Source: Poronia punctata
Lineage: Eukaryota > Ascomycota > Sordariomycetes > Xylariales > Xylariaceae
Direction: 5' to 3'
Length of the DNA stretch: 64,000 nucleotides
Assembly (NCBI GenBank): GCA_022579005.1
Contig: MU401500.1
Span: 35,571 to 99,570, forward strand
Each line of letters opens with the position of its first letter. The first letter of the stretch is position 1. Of this stretch, positions 49,283 through 60,469 are shown one piece after another. The notes below the pieces were generated by a model that was not told where the DNA came from, made no database searches, and saw only the letters and a program-made list of their open reading frames with translations. A program made the translations under genes and the position numbers.

Positions 49283-49951
49283 CTAGATCCACTCATCCAT
49301 TAGCAAAATATACCTACATTTCAGTGAAATGCAAGCAAGTAAGTAAAACATACCCGAAGTCCCTGGCCCTTTCCACCTAAAGTCATAATTCCCATTAAAC
49401 GGCCTAACACCCATCAAGCCGCCCAGTTCCGGTTGTTGTTCCGCATCGCCACGAGCCTTGAACTTGAGCTCGACCTGCACGGCATCGGTGTCCGGATCGC
49501 AACCATATACGACGTCCCAGACGGCGCGGGGGTCTCCTCGTTCCGTCATGAACATTTTCGTTGTGTTATCTAGGGGTTCATACTTTTTTTTCCCCCTTCC
49601 CATCAGCAAAACATTCGCAGAAATGAAAGAAGGGAAAGAAGAAGAAAGGGTAAAAAATACTTCGCCATTTATCACCGCCCGACGCACAGGCGTCCAAGGC
49701 AGGGTAATCACGCCATCGACAAGAAGTAATTGATCCGTGAAATTTCCCGCCGGACTGACGAATAAGTGCTGGTCGCCGCCGCCCCAGTCCCAGATGTGTA
49801 GGTGATGGTTGTGGATTTCCGGGTAAGATGCGTTTTGGAGTCGGAGGGAAAATGGTTGGGTTATGTTGTTGGTTAGGGCTGGGGTTGTGGGGATTTTGCA
49901 CGCTGATGATACTGCGGCGATGGACAGCAAGAAGGTGAAGTATTGAAACAT
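49283..49951 (-). CDS. Predicted secreted protein, function unknown
   Basis: 222 aa as a continuous frame. Signal peptide at 1-17 (MFQYFTFLLSIAAVSSA), then a beta-rich, Trp/Gly-containing domain (HLHIWDWGGGDQHLFVSPA, VITLPWTPVRRAVINGE, PRAVWDVVYGCDPDTDAVQV). It has potential N-glycosylation sites (NITQ, NASY, NFTD, NTTK). Not assigned to a family. Two gene-model doubts: bases 49577-49654 (78 nt, GT..AG, no stop, frame-neutral) encode a Phe/Ser-rich insert that looks like an unspliced intron, and removing it joins NGE to YEPLDNTTK; and the last ~25 codons after KGPGTSG look intronic (GTATGT donor at 49353), though the nearest acceptor would make a 40-bp intron. The mature core is therefore more certain than either insert or tail. 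Confidence 0.65.
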   Translation of the reverse strand: MFQYFTFLLSIAAVSSACKIPTTPALTNNITQPFSLRLQNASYPEIHNHHLHIWDWGGGDQHLFVSPAGNFTDQLLLVDGVITLPWTPVRRAVINGEVFFTLSSSFPSFISANVLLMGRGKKKYEPLDNTTKMFMTERGDPRAVWDVVYGCDPDTDAVQVELKFKARGDAEQQPELGGLMGVRPFNGNYDFRWKGPGTSGMFYLLACISLKCRYILLMDEWI

Positions 49952-52012
49952 TTTTTCTTTATTTTTATTTTCTTTGGATAAATACTTATGTTCTGTAGGT
50001 TACAGAGATAGATCCATACATGTGGGATATACTAGACATATATATCTTTCTGTTCCTACCTTATTCTTTCCGACGTTGACTAATACCTAACCTAACTACT
50101 ACTCCATTTCAGCTGAATGAAGATGGAGAAAGGGAAGGTGAGGTATGCGTTGGTAGCCAAGACAAATCTCTTAAGTTTATACGAGGATCCATCCGCTGCA
50201 GCTTATCTGCATACATAACTCTATTGCAGTCTAGACTCCATCCAACCTACCTACTACCACACACCTTGCCACGTAAAAGGTATAAAGTAAATAAAGATGT
50301 TGCTGGCAGGCCCCATTCCCATCACACACACACGCACACACACATACACACATCTCTCGCTTCAGGGTCCATATGCATGCAATGCGGGAGATAATTACCG
50401 TGCCCTCTCCCCCGTGACCCCGTCCTCCGCAGAGCGAACAGCAAAACGAAACAAGGGAGCGGGATATACCTACATAAAAATAAGGTAAGCTGACTGAAGA
50501 AATTTGCCGCGCACCCGTTTTACGGTAACCGCTCTCACTCTCAATTCATCCTTCCGATTGGGTGATTCCCGTCAGAAATAAATAAAACCGACCGGCCCAT
50601 CCCGCACTTCACTTTCGTTCGTCTTTGGACTTATTAATTTGAACTTCCAGCTCAATTAGCTGGGGAATGAGAGGATAGGTACTTCTAGTGTCCTCTTTTG
50701 GCCCTTTGCAACGTTACTTCCAGAACCTACCTTAGACTACCTAGGTAAGGAGCGTTTGACTTTTACAGCAAGAAAAGACGAGACGAGACGAGAACAACGA
50801 TATTAATTTATTCATTCATTCATCCATTTATTTATTCAGCCGCATCTCTTGGCGATATCTCATGCGAAAAGCTTATTTCACGTACTTTATAGATAATTAA
50901 ATATGTAGAGGTAGAAAAAGGTATAGAGTTAGGTAAAGACTGCCCAGGATACTTACCCCCAGGTGTTATAGCCAATACTTCCCTATTTTACCTACCTACT
51001 GAAAACAAATACCTATTATCTACTTTAAGAAAAGAAGAAGAATAATAATAAAAACCTCTGCCTACGATTCAGTCTCAGTCTCAGTCTCAGTCTTAGATGA
51101 AAGTTGAAACCAATCGGCTGTTAGTCAAACCTCAAGGGCGTAGCGCCATTTACCGTACAAAACAATTTCGTTCTTCTTTCTTCTGCAAGTAAGCACAATC
51201 GATGTTTATAAAATATTGGCCGAGGAACATACCGAAAAAAAAAAAAAAAAGGAGGGGGAGACCTAAGCGAAGACATGTCAGCTCAGCTCAGCTCAGCTCG
51301 GATCTTCTTCGTAAACCCGACAAACCTAAACGTTGAATCTCCGGCGGTTGAGATCCAATATGTGTACCCCGGTATGTATGACAATGACATGACATGACAT
51401 ATGCATGTCATAGGGGGTTCGTTCAATTCTTCTCAATGGTGGAAACATTCAGGGAACCTGGTCTATGCGTCAAAGAAAAATTTATCTTCAGGGAAACGAG
51501 CGCCATTGCGATGACTTATATTTCCAAATGTTGTAGAACCACAACTTCACGTATGTGGAAAAGTGTTCTTAACGTAAAATTGATTTCGAGCTCAAAATAA
51601 GCATCTGCTCCCGTAAGACGCGGCAACTGCGAGGTACGTGTATATGCAGGACGTCTCGGCCCGTGGCGGGGTTCGTGGGTAATACGCTTGTGTCAACGAC
51701 TACGACCAATCTTATCTGGACAACCACTGTGATATTATATTCAGGCCAAAACAAGTTCACCATACAGAGTAGGAAGCATGACAGATAAAAAATATCTCGC
51801 AAAATGACAGTCCGTATTATAAACGAACAATTAATTAGCACGAAACATTTTAGGTACCGGCCCACTCTATGTTCCAATGGCTGTCTATGACCTTTAAGTT
51901 ATCCCGTGCCGTCCCAAATTCCTAGCAGAAAAATCCTCCAGCGATCCGACCCATGTGTCCCAATGCAATACCAAGTTTATACAAGGTCGCCCCTCATCAT
52001 TTTCTAATGCGT
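49952..52012. repeat. Spacer rich in microsatellites
   Basis: No gene recognised. Simple repeats cluster here: CA/CACA at about 50325-50350, GACGA at about 50779-50791, TTCA/TTTA at about 50811-50840, CAGTCT at about 51073-51094, A16 at 51235-51250, CAGCT at about 51280-51299 and GACAT at about 51386-51402. The right end is the 3' flank of the GH17 gene. Confidence 0.6.
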
Positions 52013-53302
52013 TTAAATGAGAGCGAACGTGGCACCGAAAAGGGCAACGATGAAAGTCGCACCCATCATGGCGAGCGAGCCGGCACCGTTCTTATCGGGG
52101 TCGGCTGTTTGGCTAGGCGAGCCACCGGGGGTAGTCTCAGAGGGGCTTCCAGAGTCAGAGCCAGAGTCGGATCCAGATCCAGAGCCAGATCCAGATCCAG
52201 AGCCAGAGCCAGACCCAGTTCCAGATCCCGACCCAGATCCTCCCGAAGGAGTGGGGGAGGGAATGCCGGTTGAGGATCCAGTTCCAGTGGGCTTGGGCGT
52301 AGCAGTGCCCGAAGAGGTCGAAGAGGTGGAGCTAGGCGTGTCGAAGTGTTCAGGGCAGGTGAGGTTGAAGCGCGGGGTAGTCGAAAGGTCGTCGGTAATG
52401 GCGAAGCTCTGCTTGTTGGCACCGTTGGAATCGCGCAGATTGTACCAGAAGGTGGGTGTCTTCTTGAAGAGGCGGCGGCAGCCGACCTCTTGCCAGTAAT
52501 ATTCGGCGTTGTCAACGCTAGCAACGGCCTCACCCCACTTAATACCAGTGTAAGGGTAGCCGGTCTCAGTCACCCAGACCTCCTTGCCGTCGGCAACGGC
52601 GAGGGTGGCATCGTAGGCCCTATCGAAAAGAGCACCTGCGTTCTTGATGTTGTTGCCCTTGCCGTCCTCGTAGTAAGGGTACTCGTCGACGCCGATCCAG
52701 TCAACAGCGTCGATGACTGCCTTGTTGGTTCCGTTGGTCCACGCATCCCAAGTGTCGACGTGGCCGATGGGCACGTCCGAGATGTCACTGTCGGCAAAGT
52801 TGCTCTTGAACTCCTTGATGAAGTTGACAATGACGTCAGGGCCGGCGCCTACGCCCTTGGGATCGTTCTTTAGGCCGACGACGGAGACACGGTAAAGGTC
52901 CTCGCTGCCGATGGATACACCGATGATGAGGTCTGCCAGTTTCTTTCCAAACTTCTTCAGGCCCTTCTTCAAAGCAGTCATCTCGTTGTCGATGTTATCG
53001 GTACCCGAGGTCCAGATGCCAAGCAGGAGCTTGGTCTTGGTCTGAACGGCGGCATCGAAAGCCTCGATAGGATCGTTCTCTGAATAGGCTTGGATGTTGG
53101 TGTACAATCTGACCGAGTCGAACTTTCCGGGGGCACCCTCAAGATTCTGGGCTGTGTTGAACTCGGCAAGGAAGTCCGACTTGAACTTGGCACTCTGGTC
53201 CGTCTTCATTGCTCCAGAGTTGAAACCGAGGTAATTCTCGGCAGCGGTTGCGAGCGTGGCGCAAGCGCCCGCTGCAATAATTGATGAGGTGGAAAAACGC
53301 AT
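52013..53302 (-). CDS. eglC: GPI-anchored GH17 glucan endo-1,3-beta-glucosidase (EglC-like)
   Basis: Cell-wall beta-1,3-glucan hydrolase or transglycosylase of family GH17. Single exon, 429 aa. Signal peptide at about 1-20 (MRFSTSSIIAAGACATLATA). The catalytic TIM-barrel spans about 21-315; by family rule the acid/base is Glu134 in IGVSIGSEDLYR and the nucleophile Glu246 in EVWVTETGYP. Other family segments include FDSVRLYTNIQ, GPDVIVNFIKEF, PIGHVDTWDAW and DAVDWIGVDEYPYY. The domain ends at RFNLTCPEHF. A Ser/Thr/Pro stretch and a Gly-Ser (later Asp-Ser) dipeptide repeat at about 350-395 form a wall-spanning stalk, and the C-terminus has KNGAGS before a hydrophobic tail, the expected GPI signal. 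Complete and normal in length. Confidence 0.95.
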   Translation of the reverse strand: MRFSTSSIIAAGACATLATAAENYLGFNSGAMKTDQSAKFKSDFLAEFNTAQNLEGAPGKFDSVRLYTNIQAYSENDPIEAFDAAVQTKTKLLLGIWTSGTDNIDNEMTALKKGLKKFGKKLADLIIGVSIGSEDLYRVSVVGLKNDPKGVGAGPDVIVNFIKEFKSNFADSDISDVPIGHVDTWDAWTNGTNKAVIDAVDWIGVDEYPYYEDGKGNNIKNAGALFDRAYDATLAVADGKEVWVTETGYPYTGIKWGEAVASVDNAEYYWQEVGCRRLFKKTPTFWYNLRDSNGANKQSFAITDDLSTTPRFNLTCPEHFDTPSSTSSTSSGTATPKPTGTGSSTGIPSPTPSGGSGSGSGTGSGSGSGSGSGSGSGSDSGSDSGSPSETTPGGSPSQTADPDKNGAGSLAMMGATFIVALFGATFALI

Positions 53303-54266
53303 CTTGATGGGTATGTCGAGTTGTAGAGTGTGTTTGTGTGTAGTTTCGGTTGTAGGCTAAAGTTGCTGTAGGAAGGAATGTGCGTGGTAGCTATATCGCG
53401 TACCCGTTTGTACAATTTCTATTATCAATCCAATGAAGGCAGTTTATCTTAGGGAATAAAGGAATGTAATCGGTTGTAAAAAGGCCAAGCGATGGCAAAG
53501 AATGGCTGCGGGCAAGAAAGAAGCACGCCGAGTTGGTTATAGGAGTGTATGAAGAAAGAATGAAAATGAGTAAAAAGAGGATTCCACACGGCAAAAGATG
53601 AAGTTTCAAAACAATAGCTGAGAATAAGGAGTGGTCCCCGATACAAGTCATTACATAAGTTGAAACGCTTTAAATAGCTTTCAAGGTTCTTATTGGCCAG
53701 CTGCCCAAGTTAACTGTTAGCCGGACTTGTGAATCAGGGCGTCAAAAAGGGGGAGGCGATGCATTCTGACCCACACTAAAACCCGCTTATTTACGCCTGC
53801 AAATAACATTGAGTGGTTGGCCAGCACCGAGGCAATCAAAGGCTCAAAGCGACCTGAGCCAGCAAAATGTCACACGTACACGTACGAGTAGATTCAAGAA
53901 GCGCTTATAAATCTGTTTACTTGTCATATGAACAACACAAAATGGTTTTTGTTTAAAAAGATGTTAGCCAAGTTGCTTAATGTCTGTCTTTCTAATTTGC
54001 CACAGGTTTTAAAAGCTAAAGCCCCTAATATGTAGGAACGGTCCGATTTCTACTGCCTGCTTGGGATAAATCGCCGGCCGAAATTACCAGTCTAGATACG
54101 CATATCCTCCTAGTTCGCACGGACACGAGAGAAGGATTCGGATTCTTCGGAGCAGTCACTGGTCTGGTTATCTACGAGTATGGTGTACTTACTCCTCAAA
54201 CATGGCAAAACGCAAGGTAGAAGAAGCAAGGGCTACTCGGTAGGTATATATCACTTAGTTGTCAAA
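53303..54266. other. Spacer 5' of eglC
   Basis: Promoter and leader of the GH17 gene plus the 3' flank of the orphan at 54.3 kb. Contains ACGTACACGTACGAGTA near 53875-53891. No gene recognised. Confidence 0.4.
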
Positions 54267-54968
54267 TCACGCACCTACACCATTGACCTTGTAGTACCTC
54301 GTCCCTTCCGGCATCGAGACGGCCTCTTCAAAATCTGCCATCTCTTCAACCCAGCTATCATAGGGATTCGGGACCAACTTACCAGCAGGTACCTGCGAGT
54401 CCCAGATACCCTCTCTATTCCCTGGCATACAGTCTTGCAGCAGCACCTCCGACTCTGGCCGTGCCGCCTCGAGTTTATCCAGCTCGTCCAGATGGTCATC
54501 GGAGTCAAAGTCGCGGTCTGTAGCTTCCGTACCACACGTCATGACCGAATCTGAGCTGTCTTCTACTTTTTGTCCGAACTGAAAATCGAGCCATTCGTCG
54601 TCTCCCCATTTCATATTTCCATCGGAAAGGTCCTTCGCCAGCCTGATGTCGGCAGGTGGCAGTAATGCGTACTCGCCCTCACAGGTGTCGACTAGTTTCT
54701 GAGTACTACCGAAACAGCCCAAGCCGAGGTCAAATGTGGGATGTCGTGCCTTGACACCGACGGCTATCTGGGACGTGACATCAACAGACATTTCTACGGT
54801 ATCTCGCGGGACTGATATCGGAGCGGGCGGACTCGCTCGTAATGATTTGGAAGAAGAGAAGCGAAGAATAAGTTTCGGGGTAGACCATCCGTTGTTGTCG
54901 ACCCTCACTTCAGGATATATCCCCTTGAAGTCGTAGATATTACATAGACTCTCGACGGAATTCGACAT
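54267..54968 (-). CDS. Acidic orphan protein
   Basis: 233 aa in one frame from the ATG at 54968 (MSNSVESLCNIYDFKGIYPE). No signal peptide, membrane helix or recognised domain. The N-terminal ~80 residues read like a compact beta-rich unit (VRVDNNGWSTPKLILRF, EMSVDVTSQIAVGVKA). The rest is acidic: DLSDGNMKWGDDEWLDFQFG, DRDFDSDDHLDELDKLE. It ends TRYYKVNGVGA. Codon and base composition look coding (GC-richer than the flanks), and a random frame of this length is unlikely here. It could be an incomplete piece of a spliced gene continuing below 54267. Nothing in its neighbours suggests a function. Confidence 0.5.
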   Translation of the reverse strand: MSNSVESLCNIYDFKGIYPEVRVDNNGWSTPKLILRFSSSKSLRASPPAPISVPRDTVEMSVDVTSQIAVGVKARHPTFDLGLGCFGSTQKLVDTCEGEYALLPPADIRLAKDLSDGNMKWGDDEWLDFQFGQKVEDSSDSVMTCGTEATDRDFDSDDHLDELDKLEAARPESEVLLQDCMPGNREGIWDSQVPAGKLVPNPYDSWVEEMADFEEAVSMPEGTRYYKVNGVGA

Positions 54969-57900
54969 TGTTGGTAGTATCAGATAGATCTTGCAAATGC
55001 TGCAAATTGCCAGTTTCACGTTCTATCGAGATTAGGTGGTTCGATCGATGTCTGCTTAAATATACTGATTCTCGTAACCAATGTTCTTTGTGTGTGTTAG
55101 AGTTTGATTCTGTGCGTTTCATCGTAGCGAATAATGTCCTTGTCCCATTCTTTCCCTTTGTTTGCAGCAGCCAACAAGGACACAAGGCCTTGTCTAGATG
55201 ATTCTTTTATCATGGTGAATAGGGGGCGCAATACATCTCACCATACCCCGGATTTGACAGAGACGGGCACACACGGGATAGGAATCCCAGACCAGGCCAT
55301 AGAATTCTTAAGAAGGGGTAGAGTATGACTGGGTCTCAAAAGAATGAAGAGAACATAGGTAGTCACACTTACATGCCCTGTTGCATACCATACAGCTCAG
55401 GAATGTGAGTATATCTTGTCAAACCAAGCAAGGACGGAAGCACCTTATGTACTCCGTGACTAATGTTCTGTACGGGTATTAGTTCAACTATGATCATACA
55501 TCATAGAAAGCCTCTAAAGGACGTAACATGCCCTACACAATATATTATGTGAGCCCTTGCCCAGGTGCCCATGAGAAAATTAGCTTAAAGAAGGTAGTAT
55601 GCCTGTGTAAGCCATAATGCCGGGTCATTAGCTTAGTCGCAGTTGAGAAAGACTAGATATTAAAAGATGATATGAGATGTCAACACTGTCGAACACCCTT
55701 CAATAACCACCACTTAAAATTATGTCAACCTAGAGCAACATGCGACTCTTGAATGGCAGTACTGTCCTAGACTTACACATACAAGGAGTGGGACTTACCA
55801 AACTCACTCACCTACTCTTTCACTTATACCGACGGCTTACAGGGTGCCTCTGATTTTGGTATAATATCCCATTTTTGTGGATCACACAGCTTTGTCAAAG
55901 ATCATGAGAGCCCATTACCCAGTCATCGAAGAGGATATCTAGAATGCCGCTATGATTCCCAGTAAAAAAATGCCAGGCCTACTATTGCGTCATATAGAAC
56001 TCTCATACCCTATCTGCACGATACAATACCGCAGGTGCTCGATACAACTGTCGTAGGTACCTTTACCATCGAGCCTCATGTCCAAAACCCAAATCTTGAT
56101 AGATACATGCAGCCTCACCCCGCACAGTCACTCATGTGATTTAGCAAATTGTCCAGTAACGGCAGCATCGCCGTCATTGCCAACCCATATATTCTATTTA
56201 CTACTTTTTGCTCTAAAGGAACGTCATTGCCTCGGTATCGAAACAGAAAGCTCGTGATCTCGGAACAGGGGTTGTTTTTTTTTATCCATAATGTCGTAAG
56301 GGCGGATTCCTATCCTCCTCAGTAGATGCAAGTTCCCCATTGGAGCATGTTTAGGGTTTGTTTCCACTCCGAGGCGGAAGGAATACTCAACCCGCAGGTA
56401 TAGTGAGGGAGGAGAATGAAGAAGGGGAAATGTCAAACACCACACGTGCCTATACCACGCAGTCATCGACACAAGTAGATAGTTATACACCATCCCACGA
56501 TGATCTATATGCATATCAAGATAGATAGGTAAAATGCAGTCAGTATGCGATCTGTCTGCTATGTAAGGGCCATAGCTCATTTTACCAAATAAAACGACTT
56601 ACACGCGATCCTTCCACACCCCTCAAACACCAAAAATGCAACATCTAACCAAATACACGGCAAATGAAGAAGGTCCCAAGCCAACTTGAGGGTGCCGTGC
56701 CATCATGTCGGCTCGCACTTGTGTTCTAGATAGATACCTCTTAAATCTAGTGTGTGTGTGTGTGTGTGTGTGTGTGGGAGACCGTACACCCCACCGTTTA
56801 ATAAGCCCGCCACGTCAATCTGAGACAAAATAACATAACGCCATAATACCTTACCTACCTACCTACCAAAAGTGTATTTTTCCCTCTTGTTTTAATAGCA
56901 GCCAAAAACCATCTCCAACCAATAAAGTAGATCGGTTTCATTCCCGGGTACCGTCACGTCACCTACCTACCCCGTACCTTGGTCCTTACCCCAAACTTTG
57001 ACTGACAGGTTGTTCGCTGAGTTGGCAAATAGTAGAGTGCGTGACCCTCCTTTCACCTTTTTTACTATCTAGCGGTCACCAAAAATAATAAAATAATAAT
57101 AAAAATAATGGCTTGTAAAATTCATTTGATTTTAATTTAATCATTATTATATTATTATTATTATTGATCTATGCATACCCGCGTATGTATCTTTTTCTTC
57201 TTCTTCTCTTCCATCATATTCTTGGCTTGTGTCTTTGCCCTAGGAGTGGGACTTGACGCGCATCGGAGACACTAGGTTAGCGTATCTCATGTGTGTTGTG
57301 TTGCATCACCACAAGCAGTATTATATTGTATTTAATGTTGACGGTAATGTACCGGACCTGATATTCCGTGGATACGCTGCTGTAGGAGATAGGATACGAG
57401 TTCTTGGAGTTGGTTGAGAAAAGTGATAAAAACCTTTTCTGCGTACCTTCTCCTTGTTATCATTGCGTAGAGAGAGAGGGAAAGTGGCGCCTGTAAGAGG
57501 AACCAACATGTTGCTGAGGGTGCTTTAGGTTATACAGCCAAGGACAATATTTACTATACTCATTGACGGTCTGACCGGGCGCTTCTTGGACGAGATAACC
57601 AGCCTATCTATCTCTACCTCCATATGTCAGCGAATTGGCGTTGGGAGTGACAGGTGCAATAAAAATCATTGAATTTTAAATCATTCAAATGATTTATTGT
57701 ATTTTTTTTTCTTGGTCTGTCCTTGAACCCTTTTTTTGCTAGGTACTTCCCTCAAGGCCCAAAGGTATACCGGTCCTCGCGCCAATCAGTCGGGACGCCG
57801 TAACCTCGAAAACGCCAGTTTCAAAATCAGATGTGCGTGCTGTGCAAAGATGTCGGGTCAGATGGGCCTTTTTCACATTGAACATTCGGACTTAACCCTG

Positions 57901-60469
57901 TATGCCAGCGAACCAGGTGTGGCTGGATCAAGATTGGGGGTTTTTTTTTTGGGTGCGAAGACTTTCTTTTTTTTTGGAGCGCGCGGTTAATCAATCATCA
58001 ATATCCTTCTACGTATGTTGGTAGCTAGCTATCAGGACTCACCTGAGCATCAACTTGATGGAGGCCCGGCCCACGGGTTTGTCTACCTTTGCCAACTCAT
58101 CATGGTTGACGTCCGACCTCCATCACATGTACAAGTTTTTCGGTAGGCAAGGTAGGTGGGTACCTAAGCAAAAACAAAAAACAGGGCTGGAATACTTCCA
58201 GAAGCCAAAATAGAAAGAAAAATAATAATAAATCAAATTCCTTCCAACAGACCCCCACATCCAAAGCCCTCCCCCCCCCCCCCCAAAATTCGGACCCCGA
58301 CCTTATGTTCGTCATCCCCTCCTCTCCGAAAGGGTAGATTGTCCACTGGGAGATATTTTAGGTTTTTGTTAGCTTTGTATATTTCTTCACCGCCCTGTAG
58401 CCTGCAAGCCGTGTAGGGAATTTTTGATGGTCATCTGCTTGCCAAATGCTGAGTTGGCAGACCACCCTGCTCATCAGCTGTCTCCAACAGGTAAATGCGG
58501 CGAGGAAAGAATACCTACATTTTACCTCTTGCACAGAACAATACTAAGCAAAAATTTAATCACAGATCAATTTAATCAATTCCTTAATTAAATTATGTTA
58601 GGGAGAGTTATAAGGGAATGAATGAAATAGGTAGGTAGATATGCGCACCTTAACAATGTCGATGGATGACTGACGCCACCTGTCCGTACCTTATCCAAGT
58701 CCCGTCTGCACCTCGCCGGCCTATGTGGCCTGAATAGGAAATATGAAATCCATCTTCCTACCTAGACTACTTCCTCTATATCTACCTGCTCACAACCTAT
58801 AACCCTTTCCAGGAGAATCTTAAAAGAAAAATCAAGTACATAATTCTTATGTACCAAGGAAGAGTATGTATTGACCACACCCCTTCCTTCGTCGGGTACG
58901 AGGTACCTAAATAGGCGAAGCAGACAAGCAACGTTCTCCTCGTCCTCGTCCTCCTTCTTCATCAACCCTAAAAAGGAAAGAGGCTGAAAGGCCGCGGTCT
59001 ATCTCTCTCTCTCTTCCAAGTGTAACACACGCATCATAGCAATTAACGCTCTCCCCAAGTAAAAGGTATATCTTACCCATCCATTACTCGCCTTTTCTCA
59101 AGTCCGAGGGGCCCCGGGCCCCGGGACCGACTATTTATTGTATGATGGGAAGATCAAAGCACGCGACATCTTTTCTTATCTATACTCGTACACGATAGAA
59201 AAAAAAGTTGTAGGGGCGATTGTCAAGATCTCATGTGAAGCACGAAGATCATGAGCTAAGTTGAAGCGGCTACTCACATTATCGCATCTAGTACCACTAT
59301 GTGTGTAGTACAGTATATTGGTTTTGATAACGAGAAATATATATATATATTATCACGGGGGAACAGAGCCGTCGGATATTAATGGCGGTCTCGGCCCCTT
59401 CCTGTTACATAGCATATGTGAATGTGTAGGGCACTGCATGACATACTGTATGTCTGGTGTTGCAAAAGAATAAATAAAATAAAATAATATATATATATAT
59501 ATATATATATAAGGTTAAGTATTGAGAGGTGATTGATTGCTAAGGATGATTGTTTTGACATGTTAAATTTTATTATAGAAAATAAGTGTAAGAGTAAGTA
59601 GCAGTAATTTAGATAAAAAGAATGGTATGTCAACCACGTGCTAGAAGCCCGGGGAAGTTTTTTAAGGAGGACTCAGTTTTAAGACCCGGAGAAAATCTTT
59701 ATATGAGACGGCTGACATTTGTTTTGTAGTCGTAGCGGCTTGTAATGTTGTATCAAGATGCCATTCCTAGAGTCACTATTCTGGGGATGGCCACAGAAAA
59801 AGAGGACGGTCAGGACAATCTGATAGTAACCATGGACATGCACTTTTGGAGTAGATGTTTCAAAAGTGATTTGCGTTAACTTGAACTGTTTGAGCTTGTA
59901 GTGTTGACGTCGAGAGTCCAATATTGATTATACCATCTTGAAGCTATCCGGGCACGGGGCCGGGTGACTGGGTACCTACTGGTAGAAGAAGCGTGTATGG
60001 AAGGTGGCTGTGGTGGCTGGTGGGAGATCTGGTGGGCATTCCCTACTACTTGCCACTGACATACCCGTAACGTACCCTGTAATTTAGTGGCAACTACGGC
60101 TAGTTTACTGTAGGGAGGTTCCAGAACAATAAGGAGGTCCACCAGAAAGGGCGACCTGGAATAGCTTCGATGATTCATATCCCATCATCATGAACCATGA
60201 AGCAACATTTTCAAATCAACTTGAGAGTTGACTCACAAGCATTAATCACTAAGGGGCGGCGAATCTATTGATACGTTCCCTCTTGTTTATTTATAATACT
60301 TTTCTGTAGGACTTATTTAATTCTCATGATAGCACCCTAAAAGGACCAACCAAGTTGTGGCAAAGGTTAAAGCCGAATTGCGGAACACCTTTGGGGGCCA
60401 ATTAGCGAGCTTGAACACCATCCGATCTTAAACACCCACCACGTCTTTATATCATTGAGGAAGACAATC
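54969..60469. other. 5.5-kb spacer without a supportable gene
   Basis: Strongly AT-rich in parts. Simple repeats: GT at about 56750-56776, ATT/ATA at about 57142-57165, C14 at 58271-58284, TA at about 59337-59351 and 59487-59512. One ATG-started 64-codon frame at 55134-55328 (+) has no recognisable motif. The last ~200 bp should be the promoter of the CHY gene. No RNA gene or mobile element recognised. Confidence 0.45.

Noticed and set aside
52140..52260. Repeat block resembling a minisatellite
   Set aside because: It is the Gly-Ser/Asp-Ser stalk coding sequence of the GH17 protein, not a separate element.
55134..55328. 64-codon ATG frame
   Set aside because: Single short frame without motif, signal or splice support; expected by chance in 5 kb of spacer.
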